A stretch of 64,000 bases of DNA, from positions 78,379-142,378 of the forward strand of contig CABZDW010000001.1 in the NCBI GenBank assembly GCA_902524545.1. The letters run 5' to 3'. How positions within the stretch are numbered: the stretch's first letter is position 1; each line of letters opens with the position of its first letter. The notes under the pieces were generated by a model, which saw only the letters and a list, made by a program, of their open reading frames with translations, was not told where the DNA came from and searched no databases. Of this stretch, positions 36,371 through 45,088 are shown in pieces. The position numbers and the translations under genes were made by a program. The DNA is from an uncultured Pelagibacteraceae bacterium (GTDB lineage Bacteria > Pseudomonadota > Alphaproteobacteria > Pelagibacterales > Pelagibacteraceae).

Positions 36371-37061
36371 CAATAATTTTTATTTTTTTATCTATATAAA
36401 TTTTTTTAGAACTAATGTTACATCTATAAGCCAAAAAATTTACTCCAGCTTTTTTTGCTATTAAATAATTTTCATAGTACTTACTATCAATATCTTTTGC
36501 TATTTTAAAGTATTCCATATTTTGTATTTGAACTAGAAATATTAAGTAAGACTTATAACCTTTTTTTATGGCATCAATAAGGGTAAGTAAATGTTTTGAT
36601 CCTCTAGTAGTAATAGCATCTGGAAACTCAGCTGTTTTTTTATCTCTAAAAAATGTTACATTTTTTACTTCTAAGAAACTTTTTTGACCTTTTTTTTCAA
36701 TTAAAAAATCAAATCTAGTCTCTTTATTAAAAAAAACTTCTGAATTAATCTTATCGTTATTTTTGAATTCCTTGACTAGGTTATTATCTAGTCCGTGACG
36801 TACAATTTTATTTGCTCTATGAGTATTTATTCCGACAAAGTTTTTTTTGGCCTTAATAATTTCTAGACCATATTTTAATTTTCTTTTTGGATCATCATGC
36901 TTGAATAAATGCACTTCATTACCTTCATCTAGCAAACCTTTCATAGATCCAGTATTTGGACAATGTGCAGTGACAATTTCTTTATTTAGATTTACATCAA
37001 CAAAAAAACGCTTATATCTTTTGATTAATTTGCCTTTTAATAAAGACCTGGTAAATTCCAT
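36363..37061 (-). CDS. sfsA: SfsA family DNA/RNA nuclease-like protein
   Basis: 232 aa from the ATG at 37061 (MEFTRSLLKGKLIKRYKRF). A longer frame would run into the divergent gene. VTAHCPNTGSMKGLL, KKNFVGINTHRANKIV and SFLEVKNVTFFRDKKTAEFPDAITTRGSKHL are SfsA hallmarks; the latter holds the PD-(D/E)XK-like EVK residues. The family was named for sugar fermentation stimulation and its cellular role is unclear. The start is only 20 bp from the divergent cinA-like gene. Confidence 0.88.
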   Translation of the reverse strand: MEFTRSLLKGKLIKRYKRFFVDVNLNKEIVTAHCPNTGSMKGLLDEGNEVHLFKHDDPKRKLKYGLEIIKAKKNFVGINTHRANKIVRHGLDNNLVKEFKNNDKINSEVFFNKETRFDFLIEKKGQKSFLEVKNVTFFRDKKTAEFPDAITTRGSKHLLTLIDAIKKGYKSYLIFLVQIQNMEYFKIAKDIDSKYYENYLIAKKAGVNFLAYRCNISSKKIYIDKKIKIIDE

Positions 37062-37081
37062 ATTCGAATTATACATATAAA

Positions 37082-37831
37082 ATGAGTAAAAACACAAAAG
37101 TAAATGCTGCGATATTAATCATCGGTAACGAAATTCTTTCTGGTCGAACTCAAGACACTAACACAAGTACATTAGCAACATGGCTAAACTCTATCGGTGT
37201 TAAAGTTAATGAAGTAAGAATAATTCCAGATCAAGAAAGAATAATTATAGAAACTTTAAATATTTTAAGGAAATCTAATAATTATGTTTTCACAACAGGT
37301 GGTATAGGTCCAACTCATGATGACATTACAGCTCAAACAGTTGCTAAGGCTTTCGGTCTTAAATACGAGCTTCATAAAGAAGGATATAAAATATTAGAAG
37401 CTTATTACAAGCCAGGTGAGTTTAACGAAGGAAGACAAAAAATGGTTTGGATGCCTGAAAATGCAGAGTTAATTCTCAATCCAACTAGTGGAGCCCCAGG
37501 TTTTAGTGTGGAAAATGTTTTTTGTTTACCAGGGGTACCATCAATTATGAAATCAATGTTGGGTGGATTAAAGAATAAGATAGTTGGGGGTGACCCTATC
37601 TTAAGTCACACTATTAGTTTAAAAACAGTAGAAAGTGAAATTGCAAATTCTTTAACAAAAGTACAAGAGCAAAACCAAGATGTTGAGATAGGAAGCTACC
37701 CATTCTTCCATGCTGGCAAACTTGGAGTTTCAATAGTGCTTCGTTCAGAGAATCAATCTAAAATTGATCAATGTAATTCTCAAATATTAAAATTTGTTAG
37801 TGATAAAAAAATAGAAGTTGTCGATAGGTAA
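37082..37831 (+). CDS. CinA-like molybdopterin-binding domain protein
   Basis: 249 aa consisting of the MoaB/Mog-like domain: AAILIIGNEILSGRTQDTNT, then FTTGGIGPTHDDITAQTVAKAFG and CLPGVPSIMKSM. This is the N-terminal half of CinA (competence/damage-inducible protein A). The C-terminal NMN deamidase (PncC) domain is absent, as in many alphaproteobacterial homologues. The domain can hydrolyse ADP-ribose-type compounds in some bacteria; its job here is unknown. The 20-bp divergent gap to sfsA cannot hold two complete promoters. The next gene follows without a gap. Confidence 0.82.
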   Translation: MSKNTKVNAAILIIGNEILSGRTQDTNTSTLATWLNSIGVKVNEVRIIPDQERIIIETLNILRKSNNYVFTTGGIGPTHDDITAQTVAKAFGLKYELHKEGYKILEAYYKPGEFNEGRQKMVWMPENAELILNPTSGAPGFSVENVFCLPGVPSIMKSMLGGLKNKIVGGDPILSHTISLKTVESEIANSLTKVQEQNQDVEIGSYPFFHAGKLGVSIVLRSENQSKIDQCNSQILKFVSDKKIEVVDR

Positions 37832-38236
37832 ATGCTTTATTTTGCTTACGGAAGTAATCTTCATCATTTTCAAATGAAGAGAAGATGTAAAGATAGTTCT
37901 TTTATTAAAAAGATTAATCTTAAGGATTTTAGATTAACTTTTAGAAGCAAGTATAGAGCCGCTGATATTGAACCAAAAAAAAATTCCATAGTACCGGGAG
38001 GCTTATTTGAAATTTCTAGGAGCGATGAAAAAAAACTAGACGTTTATGAAGACTACCCAATTTTATATAAAAAGTATTATTTCTCACATTATGGAAAGAG
38101 AGTTATGACTTATACAATGGTTCAAAAAACCAGTTTTAGATTTCCAACTGAAAGATATTTAAATGTTGTAAAATGTGGATACAAAGATTGTAAACTTGAT
38201 CAAAAATATTTAGAACAAGCATTATCAAATAAATAA
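37832..38236 (+). CDS. Gamma-glutamylcyclotransferase-like (GGCT/AIG2 fold) protein
   Basis: 134 aa. The substrate loop YFAYGSNL (YGSN at 6-9) and the proposed catalytic glutamate E73 in LDVYEDYP are both present, separated as in the family. Such proteins cyclise gamma-glutamyl or related amide bonds, releasing 5-oxoproline from glutathione breakdown products or glutamine-type adducts. The exact substrate is unknown. It starts immediately after the cinA-like gene and is convergent with the GH13 gene across 5 bp. Confidence 0.78.
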   Translation: MLYFAYGSNLHHFQMKRRCKDSSFIKKINLKDFRLTFRSKYRAADIEPKKNSIVPGGLFEISRSDEKKLDVYEDYPILYKKYYFSHYGKRVMTYTMVQKTSFRFPTERYLNVVKCGYKDCKLDQKYLEQALSNK

Positions 38237-38241
38237 ATTTT

Positions 38242-39963
38242 TTATATGTTTGATAACCACATGGTCTCAAACGGTTTGAGTTTAAGAGATTTATTTAAAG
38301 AGTTTATTTTAGGATTAATAATATTTTTCCATTTATTATATTTTTTGTTTAATTTTGGGTATTGATCTACTGAGGAACAATTAGTAATTGACATAATTGT
38401 TTGCTTTTTATCTAGACTAATCCTTTTAAAACAAAATAATTTAGGTCCAAGATTAATATTTAATCTTTTTGAATTAGGGTGAAATGCTTTTTGTTTTCTC
38501 TTAATTTCTAATAATTTCCCAATATTTTGATAAAAAATGCGTTGTTTAGATGTTTTATCACTTAATTTTTTTGTGATATTTTTGTAGTTCCATTTATATC
38601 TATTAACATCTCTATTATTACCAGTTATTACATACTTTGCTTCATCGTTAGCTTTTCCAAATAAAGAATTGAAATAAATAGCCGGAATACCCTCAAAAGA
38701 AATCATTATTGCATGAGCTGCAATATACCGTTCTAAGAAAAATTTCCCATAAGGATCAGTGTCTGATTTTTTTAATGCATCAAAAATAGTGATATTTGCT
38801 TCATAAACTTTTTTAGATTTATTTTTAATTTTTCTATACGAAAATTTTGATCCATTTTTTTTTAATCTTTTAAGAAAATCATTTAACGATTTTTTATTTA
38901 ATATTCCTTCGGTAGGCCTCATGCCAATACCATCGTGTGATGCAATGAAATTTAAATAACTATTCTGGAATTTAGCAGTGGGAAGTTTTTTACTCCATTT
39001 GTTGAGATATGAACTATTTTCAAATAAAAAAGCATGGATTAATAAGGGCGGAAGAGAAAAATTATAAATCCAGTTAGCCTCATCGTTTTTACCAAAATAA
39101 CTTAAATTTTCTTTTTCTGGCAAATTTGTTTCTGTAATGATTATAGTTTCTACGTTTAAGAGATTACTGATAAGTCTAAATAATTTAACTATTTCATGAG
39201 TTTGTTTTAAATTTATACAGTTGGTACCATTTTTTTTCCAAAGATAAGCAATAGCATCTAATCTAAAAATTGTGACACCATTACTAACGAGGTGAACCAT
39301 GATCTTAATAAATCTAAGAAGCACTGATGGGTTCTTGAAATCCAAGTCTATTTGATCAGCACTAAAAGTTCGCCATAAATAATCCGATTTTCTAAAGATA
39401 TCTATCTTTTTTAGTAATTTATGATCTCTTGGTCTTACCACTTTAGATGTATTAAACCTAGAATTAACAGTTAAAAAATAATCTTTACCAGGTTTTTTTT
39501 TTTTAAGAAAATTTTTAAACCACAAACCTCTTGCTGATGAGTGATTAATTACAATATCGGCCATCACATGACTAGATTTTGAAATCTTTTTTATATCAGA
39601 CCAATTACCTATTCTTTTTTCTATTTTATAATGATCTTTTACAGCAAAACCACTATCGCTACTAGAGGGATAAAAAGGTAAAAAATGAATAGCATCAAAA
39701 TATTTATTTAAATTTTTTTTAAAAAAATTTTGAAAAACTTTAATTGAACTTTTTTGATTTGAATTAATGTTATCTCCATAACATATTACTAATGAAGTTT
39801 TTTCTGAAATAGTAAGTTTTTTTTTTGAGTTATTTTGATTAAATTTTTTGATTATTTGAATTATTTGATCTTTTAAATGATTAATATCTTTTTTATCTAA
39901 AGAAGGTTTGTAAATAGACCTTAGTATATAACTAATCTTTTTTTGGTTTTTTTGAAATAGCAT
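38242..39963 (-). CDS. GH13 sucrose/glucosylglycerate phosphorylase-like enzyme
   Basis: 573 aa alpha-amylase-superfamily enzyme. Catalytic residues can be placed: nucleophile D236 (TIFRLDAIAYLWKK), acid/base E278 (IITETNLPEKEN) and transition-state D344 (ASHDGIGMRP). The patterns CINLKQTHEIVKLFR and DEANWIYNFSLPPLLIHAF match the GH13 subfamily 18 group, which holds sucrose phosphorylase and glucosylglycerate phosphorylase (YcjM). Because glucosyl-3-phosphoglycerate synthase lies directly upstream with a 1-nt overlap, glucosylglycerate phosphorylase (releasing glucose-1-phosphate and glycerate) is the better guess. It has a lysine-rich composition like its neighbours. Confidence 0.8.
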   Translation of the reverse strand: MLFQKNQKKISYILRSIYKPSLDKKDINHLKDQIIQIIKKFNQNNSKKKLTISEKTSLVICYGDNINSNQKSSIKVFQNFFKKNLNKYFDAIHFLPFYPSSSDSGFAVKDHYKIEKRIGNWSDIKKISKSSHVMADIVINHSSARGLWFKNFLKKKKPGKDYFLTVNSRFNTSKVVRPRDHKLLKKIDIFRKSDYLWRTFSADQIDLDFKNPSVLLRFIKIMVHLVSNGVTIFRLDAIAYLWKKNGTNCINLKQTHEIVKLFRLISNLLNVETIIITETNLPEKENLSYFGKNDEANWIYNFSLPPLLIHAFLFENSSYLNKWSKKLPTAKFQNSYLNFIASHDGIGMRPTEGILNKKSLNDFLKRLKKNGSKFSYRKIKNKSKKVYEANITIFDALKKSDTDPYGKFFLERYIAAHAIMISFEGIPAIYFNSLFGKANDEAKYVITGNNRDVNRYKWNYKNITKKLSDKTSKQRIFYQNIGKLLEIKRKQKAFHPNSKRLNINLGPKLFCFKRISLDKKQTIMSITNCSSVDQYPKLNKKYNKWKNIINPKINSLNKSLKLKPFETMWLSNI

Positions 39964-41183
39964 TAAGAATGTTTTTTATTATCATCATTAACTACTTTTT
40001 CAAGTCTTCCTAGAAAATCTGGTATGGCACTTTTTACTCTGCTCCATGTTGGTATAAAAGGAGTATCCATGGGATTTTGGATAAATGCTTCTCCAGCTTT
40101 CATTATGTTTATTGCAAATAACTCAACAGCTTTTTCTTCTGTGTGTGAGTCTAATTTTAGACCATTCATTGCTGCATCACTTCTATAAATATCAATAAGA
40201 TCAAGAGCAGATCTATAATATGTTGCTTTTAACGATCTAAATTTCTCTCTACTAAACGTATTACCTTGTGTAGCCAACTTTTTAATAAATGTTTTAATTA
40301 TATCAATTGACATTCTAGATAATCCTTTGGTTTCATCATCAATGGATAAAACTTGATGTTTATGATCGTATGTGTCAGCCAAATCAACCTGACAAATATT
40401 TTGAGGAGAAAAACTTCTTTGCATTTCAGATAAAATTCCTACTTCTATTCCCCAATCTGAAGAAATTCTCAACTCTGGCAAAACATTTCTTCTAAACGAA
40501 AACTCTCCAGCTAAAGGGTATTTGAAGGATTTCATAAAATTTAAGTAATCACTTTTACCAATAGTTTTCTCTAAAGCTGTTAATAAAGGGAAAACAAGTA
40601 ATCTTGCAACTCTGCCATTCATTTTGTTATTAGCTACCCTTGGATAGTATCCCTTACAAAACTCAAAATTAAAAAGGGGATTTACAACTGGATAAAAAAG
40701 TTTTGCAAGCATTCTTCTATCATAAGTTTTTATATCACAATCATGCAAAGCAACTGAACGAGCAGTATCTCTTGCAATACACATACCTATGCAATACCAA
40801 ACATTCCTTCCTTTTCCAAGTTCACTGGGGGCAAGATTATTTTTTTTTAATTCTTGATCCAGTTTCTTTAGTCCAGGTCCTTCATTCCACAAAAGAGAGA
40901 AAGGGGTTTTTAATTTTTTAAAAAATCTCCAAGCTTTTTTTGCTTGGGTTTCGTTGGCTTTATCTAAACCAACAATTACGTGATCTAAATATTTAGTTTT
41001 ACTTATCTCATCTACGATTTTTGGCAAAGCTGATCCCTCTAATTCTGAATAAAGACAAGGAAGAATCAGCTCCATCTTTCTTTCTTTAGAGAATTTTAGT
41101 AAATCTTTTTCGATTTCACTAGTAGATCTAGTTCCAAAGTCATGTAAAGTTGAAATTATTCCATTTTGAGAAAAGTCGCCCAT
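39963..41183 (-). CDS. gpgS: Glucosyl-3-phosphoglycerate synthase-like glycosyltransferase
   Basis: 406 aa GT-A glycosyltransferase. The metal-binding D-C-D (148-150, ALHDCDIKTYD) and the segment YPLAGEFSFRR (around 218-228) resemble the GT81 glucosyl-3-phosphoglycerate synthases. KGRNVWYCIGMCIARDT and a C-terminal helical region also fit. It would join NDP-glucose to 3-phosphoglycerate, giving the precursor of the compatible solute glucosylglycerate. A HAD phosphatase of the mannosyl-3-phosphoglycerate phosphatase type lies 9 nt upstream and a GH13 phosphorylase overlaps downstream, which together strongly support this pathway. Mannosyl-3-phosphoglycerate synthase is the main alternative. 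Confidence 0.8.
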   Translation of the reverse strand: MGDFSQNGIISTLHDFGTRSTSEIEKDLLKFSKERKMELILPCLYSELEGSALPKIVDEISKTKYLDHVIVGLDKANETQAKKAWRFFKKLKTPFSLLWNEGPGLKKLDQELKKNNLAPSELGKGRNVWYCIGMCIARDTARSVALHDCDIKTYDRRMLAKLFYPVVNPLFNFEFCKGYYPRVANNKMNGRVARLLVFPLLTALEKTIGKSDYLNFMKSFKYPLAGEFSFRRNVLPELRISSDWGIEVGILSEMQRSFSPQNICQVDLADTYDHKHQVLSIDDETKGLSRMSIDIIKTFIKKLATQGNTFSREKFRSLKATYYRSALDLIDIYRSDAAMNGLKLDSHTEEKAVELFAINIMKAGEAFIQNPMDTPFIPTWSRVKSAIPDFLGRLEKVVNDDNKKHS

Positions 41184-41192
41184 ATACGAATT

Positions 41193-42002
41193 TTAGACAT
41201 TATAATTTATTTTAGCTAGAGCTTTTTTAACCACATCAGCCCAGCCTTCAGGTGATGGCATATTAGAAAATATCAAATTATCTATGTTTATTTGATCTAA
41301 CTTAAATTTATCATTAAATACTAAACAGGGGACATCACAGCTTTTCAACATATCTAAGTCATTATAATTATCACCAACTGCAATTGACTTAATTTTATAT
41401 TCTGTTTTCTTTAAAATTTTTATTACTTTATTCATTGATTTTACTTTATTAATATTATCACAGAGATTTATAACACGCCCCCCTTCTTGAAGGGTTAATG
41501 AATTAGAATTTAAAATTTTTGATAATTTATTTTGTTCATTTTTATCACCCTTAAACAAAAAAGGTGAAGTATATTTTCTATTCAAAGCATTTTTAAGTTT
41601 ATCATCTTTTTGGCCAAATATTATTTCTTGTTCTTTTTTGCTAATTTTAGAAATTTGAATACATTTATTTTTTAATTGTTCAGGTACTTTATCATTAAAA
41701 ATTTTAATCAATTCTTCTTTCTCTCTGCTCAGAACAATCTTATCAGGAAAATTAGTATTAATTAGATTTAACCCTTGTATTAAAGATCCATTTTCAGAAA
41801 TATATGGAAGCTTAACACCAAGTTCTTCATTAAATTTTTCAATTTCTTTTTCGGTTTTACTTGAATTTGGAATTATAATTATTCCATGATCTACAAGGCT
41901 TACAATATAATCTTTTATTGTGTCAAATTTAAAAGTATCTCTATGTAAAAGCGAACCATCTAAGTCTGTAAAGATTGCCACTTTTAAATTTTTTTTCATC
42001 AT
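41193..42002 (-). CDS. HAD phosphatase, glucosyl-/mannosyl-3-phosphoglycerate phosphatase type
   Basis: 269 aa Cof/MPGP-type HAD hydrolase. AIFTDLDGSLLHRDTF has the nucleophile D13 and acid D15. IIPNSSKTEKEIEKF is motif II with the substrate-specific cap start, and AVGDNYNDLDML is motif IV. It would remove the phosphate from glucosyl-3-phosphoglycerate to give glucosylglycerate. It is first in a three-gene minus-strand run with gpgS and the GH13 gene. A perfect palindrome TGTTTATAAACA lies 18 bp upstream of its start and may control it. Confidence 0.8.
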   Translation of the reverse strand: MMKKNLKVAIFTDLDGSLLHRDTFKFDTIKDYIVSLVDHGIIIIPNSSKTEKEIEKFNEELGVKLPYISENGSLIQGLNLINTNFPDKIVLSREKEELIKIFNDKVPEQLKNKCIQISKISKKEQEIIFGQKDDKLKNALNRKYTSPFLFKGDKNEQNKLSKILNSNSLTLQEGGRVINLCDNINKVKSMNKVIKILKKTEYKIKSIAVGDNYNDLDMLKSCDVPCLVFNDKFKLDQINIDNLIFSNMPSPEGWADVVKKALAKINYNV

Positions 42003-42019
42003 TCAAATTACAATAAATA

Positions 42020-42031
42020 TGTTTATAAACA
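42020..42031. promoter_or_regulatory. Perfect 12-bp palindrome in the divergent gap (possible operator)
   Basis: TGTTTATAAACA is fully self-complementary. It lies between the start of the phosphatase gene (42002, minus strand) and a good plus-strand promoter at 42041-42069. Its position would allow a dimeric regulator to control the glucosylglycerate genes, the cyclase gene, or both. A short AT-rich palindrome can arise by chance in such a genome. Confidence 0.35.
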
Positions 42032-42040
42032 CTTCTAAAA

Positions 42041-42069
42041 TTTACATTTTTCGAGCAAATTTATAAAAT
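42041..42069 (+). promoter_or_regulatory. Putative promoter of the cyclase gene
   Basis: TTTACA (-35, 5 of 6) at 42041-42046 and TAAAAT (-10, 5 of 6) at 42064-42069 are exactly 17 bp apart. The predicted start near 42076 gives a leader of about 118 nt before the ATG at 42194, unusually long for this genome. I saw no clear folded element in that leader. Confidence 0.45.
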
Positions 42070-42193
42070 TGACCTAAAAATTTAATATTTTTGATCTTAT
42101 AAGAATTTCTACTTGAGGATGAATTTAATAATTAAAATATGTTATGAGACATAGTGCGTTTTGACTTAAAAAAAAAATATTTTAAACAGAATT

Positions 42194-43933
42194 ATGGTCT
42201 CTGAAAAAATTATCAATTTTTCAAAATATTTTATCTTAAATAAAAAAAACATCCCAAACGACCAGAATTTATTGGAAAATTTTGTCAACAACAATCACTT
42301 TGAAGATCTATTGATCAGTTTAGCTAAAGTAGATCCCTACGACTTCAAAATATCTGATGAATTTTTAAAATTAAACGCAATTTCTTCGTTACCTCATTTA
42401 AGAATACTAAAAACTTCCTTAAACTTGACTACTGAAAGGTTTATTCTTGAACTCTCTTATTTAGTATCACCTTTTAATAAAAATTTATCCACAGAATTAA
42501 AACTTTTATCTTCAAAAATTAGTAACACAAATTTCGGAAGTGCAAAATTAATTTCAAACTTACTTAATAGTTCAAAAAATTTGTTTTATAAGAAACTTAT
42601 TTTAGATTTTGAGCAAAAAAATCCTTTAGCACTATATCCAACCTCTAGTTACAGAAATTCAAGCGGACATGTTGTAAGTTCAAATGATTATCAACAGATA
42701 GAAGCAACTATGAACCTAAACACTTTTACATCAATTAAAGTAGAGGAGAATACATTAAATATCAATAATCCTCTTTTAAGAGATAATTATAAATCGTTTG
42801 GAAGATGTGTTTGTTTAATAGACCAAAACATTGACGATAATTATGGAGTAGAAATTGAAAATTATTTTAATCATCATTCAATTATTTTAGAAAAGCTTGT
42901 TTATAGAGCTATGGAAGTTGATAAGCATATAAAAAATGTTGAAAGGATAGTCGAGGATTTTAGAAAGTTAGGTGTAAATAGAAACGAACCTATTCTAATA
43001 ATTGGTGGGGGAGTTATAGGAGATATTGGAGCTTTTGCTGCATCTATTTATCATCGAAGTACTCCATATATAATGTTGTCAACTTCAGTTGTGAGTGCAA
43101 TAGATAGTGGACCTAGCCCAAGATCTTGCTGTGATGCTGGTGGATTTAAAAATCTTTTGGGTTCTTTTCACGCTCCTGTGCTTAATATATCTGATCGTTC
43201 ATTCTTTAAAAGTTTAAGAACTTCCTGGGTCCGTCACGGTATTGCTGAGATACATAAGATGGCTGTAATTAGAGATAAGGAATTATTTCATTTACTTGAA
43301 GATACAGGACTTGATTTAATGAAAACTCACTTTGGTACAATTAATTGCAAAACTCAGGACAAAATAGTTTCAAAATCAAAAAAAATAATTGGCTTATCTT
43401 TAAAAAGTTACGTTGAAAGTGAATATGATAACTTACATGAAGTTCACAGCATTAGGGATCACGCATTTGGCCATGGACTAAGCGCAAATTTTGAGCTTAA
43501 AGCAGGATTATTACACGGACATGCTATTAGTGTTGAAATGAATTTGAGTACTTTTATGTCTTACAAAAGAGGCTGGATAAATGAAAAAGATTTACATAGA
43601 ATTTTTAAGTTATTTAGTGAATATGAACTAAGCTTATGGCATGATATTTTATTAGATGAAAAATGTATGAACGAGGGCTTTGATAAAATTTTGCAAAAAA
43701 GAGGAGGTAACTTAGCTATTCCAGTCCCAACTAGTATTGGAAAATGCAAATATATAAATGACTTAACAAAATCTGAGCTAAAGGAGATTATTCAGGAATA
43801 TAAATCAGTAGTTTCAAAATATCCAAGAAAGGGATTAGGTGTTGAACCACTTTGTTCAGATGCTGGCCTTGAAGACCCAGTAACTGTTTTTAAAACCGAG
43901 GAAAATATTTCAAAAGAAGCAAATTTAAATTAA
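42194..43933 (+). CDS. Divergent sugar-phosphate cyclase (EEVS/AroB superfamily) with N-terminal extension
   Basis: 579 aa. Residues about 200-520 match the 3-dehydroquinate synthase/sedoheptulose-7-phosphate cyclase fold: NAD loop GGGVIGD (271-277), KNLLGSFHAP (319-328), WVRHGIAEIHKMAVI (345-359), DHAFGHGLS (422-430, metal His) and LLHGHAISVEM (439-449, metal His). 'RHGxAEIxKMAxIxDxxLFxLLE' is closer to C7-cyclitol synthases (2-epi-5-epi-valiolone, desmethyl-4-deoxygadusol) than to AroB. The usual lysine in the GxK segment after the second Asp is replaced (IDSGPSPRSCC). Residues 1-190 have no family I recognise. A DUF6492 protein follows 4 nt downstream. A new cyclitol-forming enzyme is likely; the product is unknown. 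Confidence 0.72.
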   Translation: MVSEKIINFSKYFILNKKNIPNDQNLLENFVNNNHFEDLLISLAKVDPYDFKISDEFLKLNAISSLPHLRILKTSLNLTTERFILELSYLVSPFNKNLSTELKLLSSKISNTNFGSAKLISNLLNSSKNLFYKKLILDFEQKNPLALYPTSSYRNSSGHVVSSNDYQQIEATMNLNTFTSIKVEENTLNINNPLLRDNYKSFGRCVCLIDQNIDDNYGVEIENYFNHHSIILEKLVYRAMEVDKHIKNVERIVEDFRKLGVNRNEPILIIGGGVIGDIGAFAASIYHRSTPYIMLSTSVVSAIDSGPSPRSCCDAGGFKNLLGSFHAPVLNISDRSFFKSLRTSWVRHGIAEIHKMAVIRDKELFHLLEDTGLDLMKTHFGTINCKTQDKIVSKSKKIIGLSLKSYVESEYDNLHEVHSIRDHAFGHGLSANFELKAGLLHGHAISVEMNLSTFMSYKRGWINEKDLHRIFKLFSEYELSLWHDILLDEKCMNEGFDKILQKRGGNLAIPVPTSIGKCKYINDLTKSELKEIIQEYKSVVSKYPRKGLGVEPLCSDAGLEDPVTVFKTEENISKEANLN

Positions 43934-43937
43934 TTAA

Positions 43938-44921
43938 ATGTATCAATTTGTAATCCCAATTCATCATGTGAATTGGAGCACAAGAGCAGTTCTTGAGGGT
44001 ATTTATCAAAAATATAATCCAAAAAATATCTTTGTAATAACATCAGAAAATGAGATAAAAATTTTAAAAGACAAATCCAAAAATTGGAAAATTAAAAACT
44101 TAACCTTATTGGATGAGGATAACTTTTTTTTAAAAAAATATGGTTTAACAAAAACTGACATTGTTTCGCAAATTACTCAAAACAAACCAAATTATACTCC
44201 CGGTTGGTTGTACCAACAAATTATCAAATTAGGAGCCGATAATGTTATTAACGAAATAGACGAAGTTTTTATAGTATGGGACTCAGATTTGCTTCCAGTG
44301 AAATCTTGGCCGCTTGTCGATGAAAAAAAAGAAAAATTTGCCTTATTACAGGATAAATCATATGGAAATCAGGATGTTTTAAATTCATGGAAAAATTTGA
44401 TTACAAATGTATTAGAGATAAATCCAGTCCAAGATGTGAGGGGAACATTCACTTCACATCATATGATTTTTAAAAAAAAGTATTTAAAAAGTCTAAAATC
44501 AAAATTCAAACATCATTTCAAATCAGATCAAAGTTGGATTGAATTAATAATAAAAGCCGCAAATATTTATGGCTCTTTTGGGGAATATTGGACATATGCT
44601 AGCTGGGTAAATCATATAAATAAAAACGACCTAAACTATTATCCTTACGAAGAATATGGTTTATCTACAGAGAGATTTTATGATAATGGAAATGGTATAT
44701 TTTCTAAAAAATATAAAGAACATATAAATTTTAATGATCAGGAGGATTTTTATCCTTCATACTCTTCAATATTAAATTTCATAGATAAAAACTATCAATC
44801 TCATCCATCTTCTCTATCGTTTGAAACAAATATTAGGCATACAAAAAAGAGAAGTGAAAGTATTCACCTTGAGGAAAAGAGGTCTATTTGGAGAGAAAAA
44901 AAAGCTTTTGATAGAGAGTAA
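43938..44921 (+). CDS. DUF6492-like putative glycosyltransferase
   Basis: 327 aa. The order HHVNW near the N-terminus, YTPGWLYQQIIKLGA, then VWDSDLLPVK (a D-x-D-like metal motif) and a central FTSHHMIFKKKYL resembles the DUF6492 family, which has a GT-A-like fold and is found in polysaccharide and secondary-metabolite clusters. It begins 4 nt after the cyclase stop codon, so both are probably in one operon and it may glycosylate the cyclase product. Acceptor and donor are unknown. It is convergent with the small membrane-peptide pair at 44940-45292. Confidence 0.6.
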   Translation: MYQFVIPIHHVNWSTRAVLEGIYQKYNPKNIFVITSENEIKILKDKSKNWKIKNLTLLDEDNFFLKKYGLTKTDIVSQITQNKPNYTPGWLYQQIIKLGADNVINEIDEVFIVWDSDLLPVKSWPLVDEKKEKFALLQDKSYGNQDVLNSWKNLITNVLEINPVQDVRGTFTSHHMIFKKKYLKSLKSKFKHHFKSDQSWIELIIKAANIYGSFGEYWTYASWVNHINKNDLNYYPYEEYGLSTERFYDNGNGIFSKKYKEHINFNDQEDFYPSYSSILNFIDKNYQSHPSSLSFETNIRHTKKRSESIHLEEKRSIWREKKAFDRE

Positions 44922-44939
44922 GAAAATATAATAATATTT

Positions 44940-45086
44940 TTATCGAGTAAGAAGCAAAGTTTTCTTATTTTTTTTACTTTTTACCTTATTTTTTTGATCA
45001 CAATATCTCTTAAAAGCATAAGCTGCTGATACACTACCAATTAGCATAAATTTTAATATCTTTAATTTAATGAGTTTTTTAATCAC
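44940..45086 (-). CDS. Small hypothetical membrane peptide (48 aa)
   Basis: A short frame from a GTG at 45086 to a TAA at 44940. The translation begins MIKKLIKLKILKFMLIG, then SVSAAYAFKRYCDQKNK, and ends in a very basic KSKKNKKTLLLTR tail. It has one possible hydrophobic segment (about residues 9-24). It starts 2 nt after the stop of the 67-aa membrane peptide on the same strand, which is the main reason to believe it. I do not recognise it, and its coding status is uncertain. Confidence 0.4.
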   Translation of the reverse strand: MIKKLIKLKILKFMLIGSVSAAYAFKRYCDQKNKVKSKKNKKTLLLTR

Positions 45087-45088
45087 GG

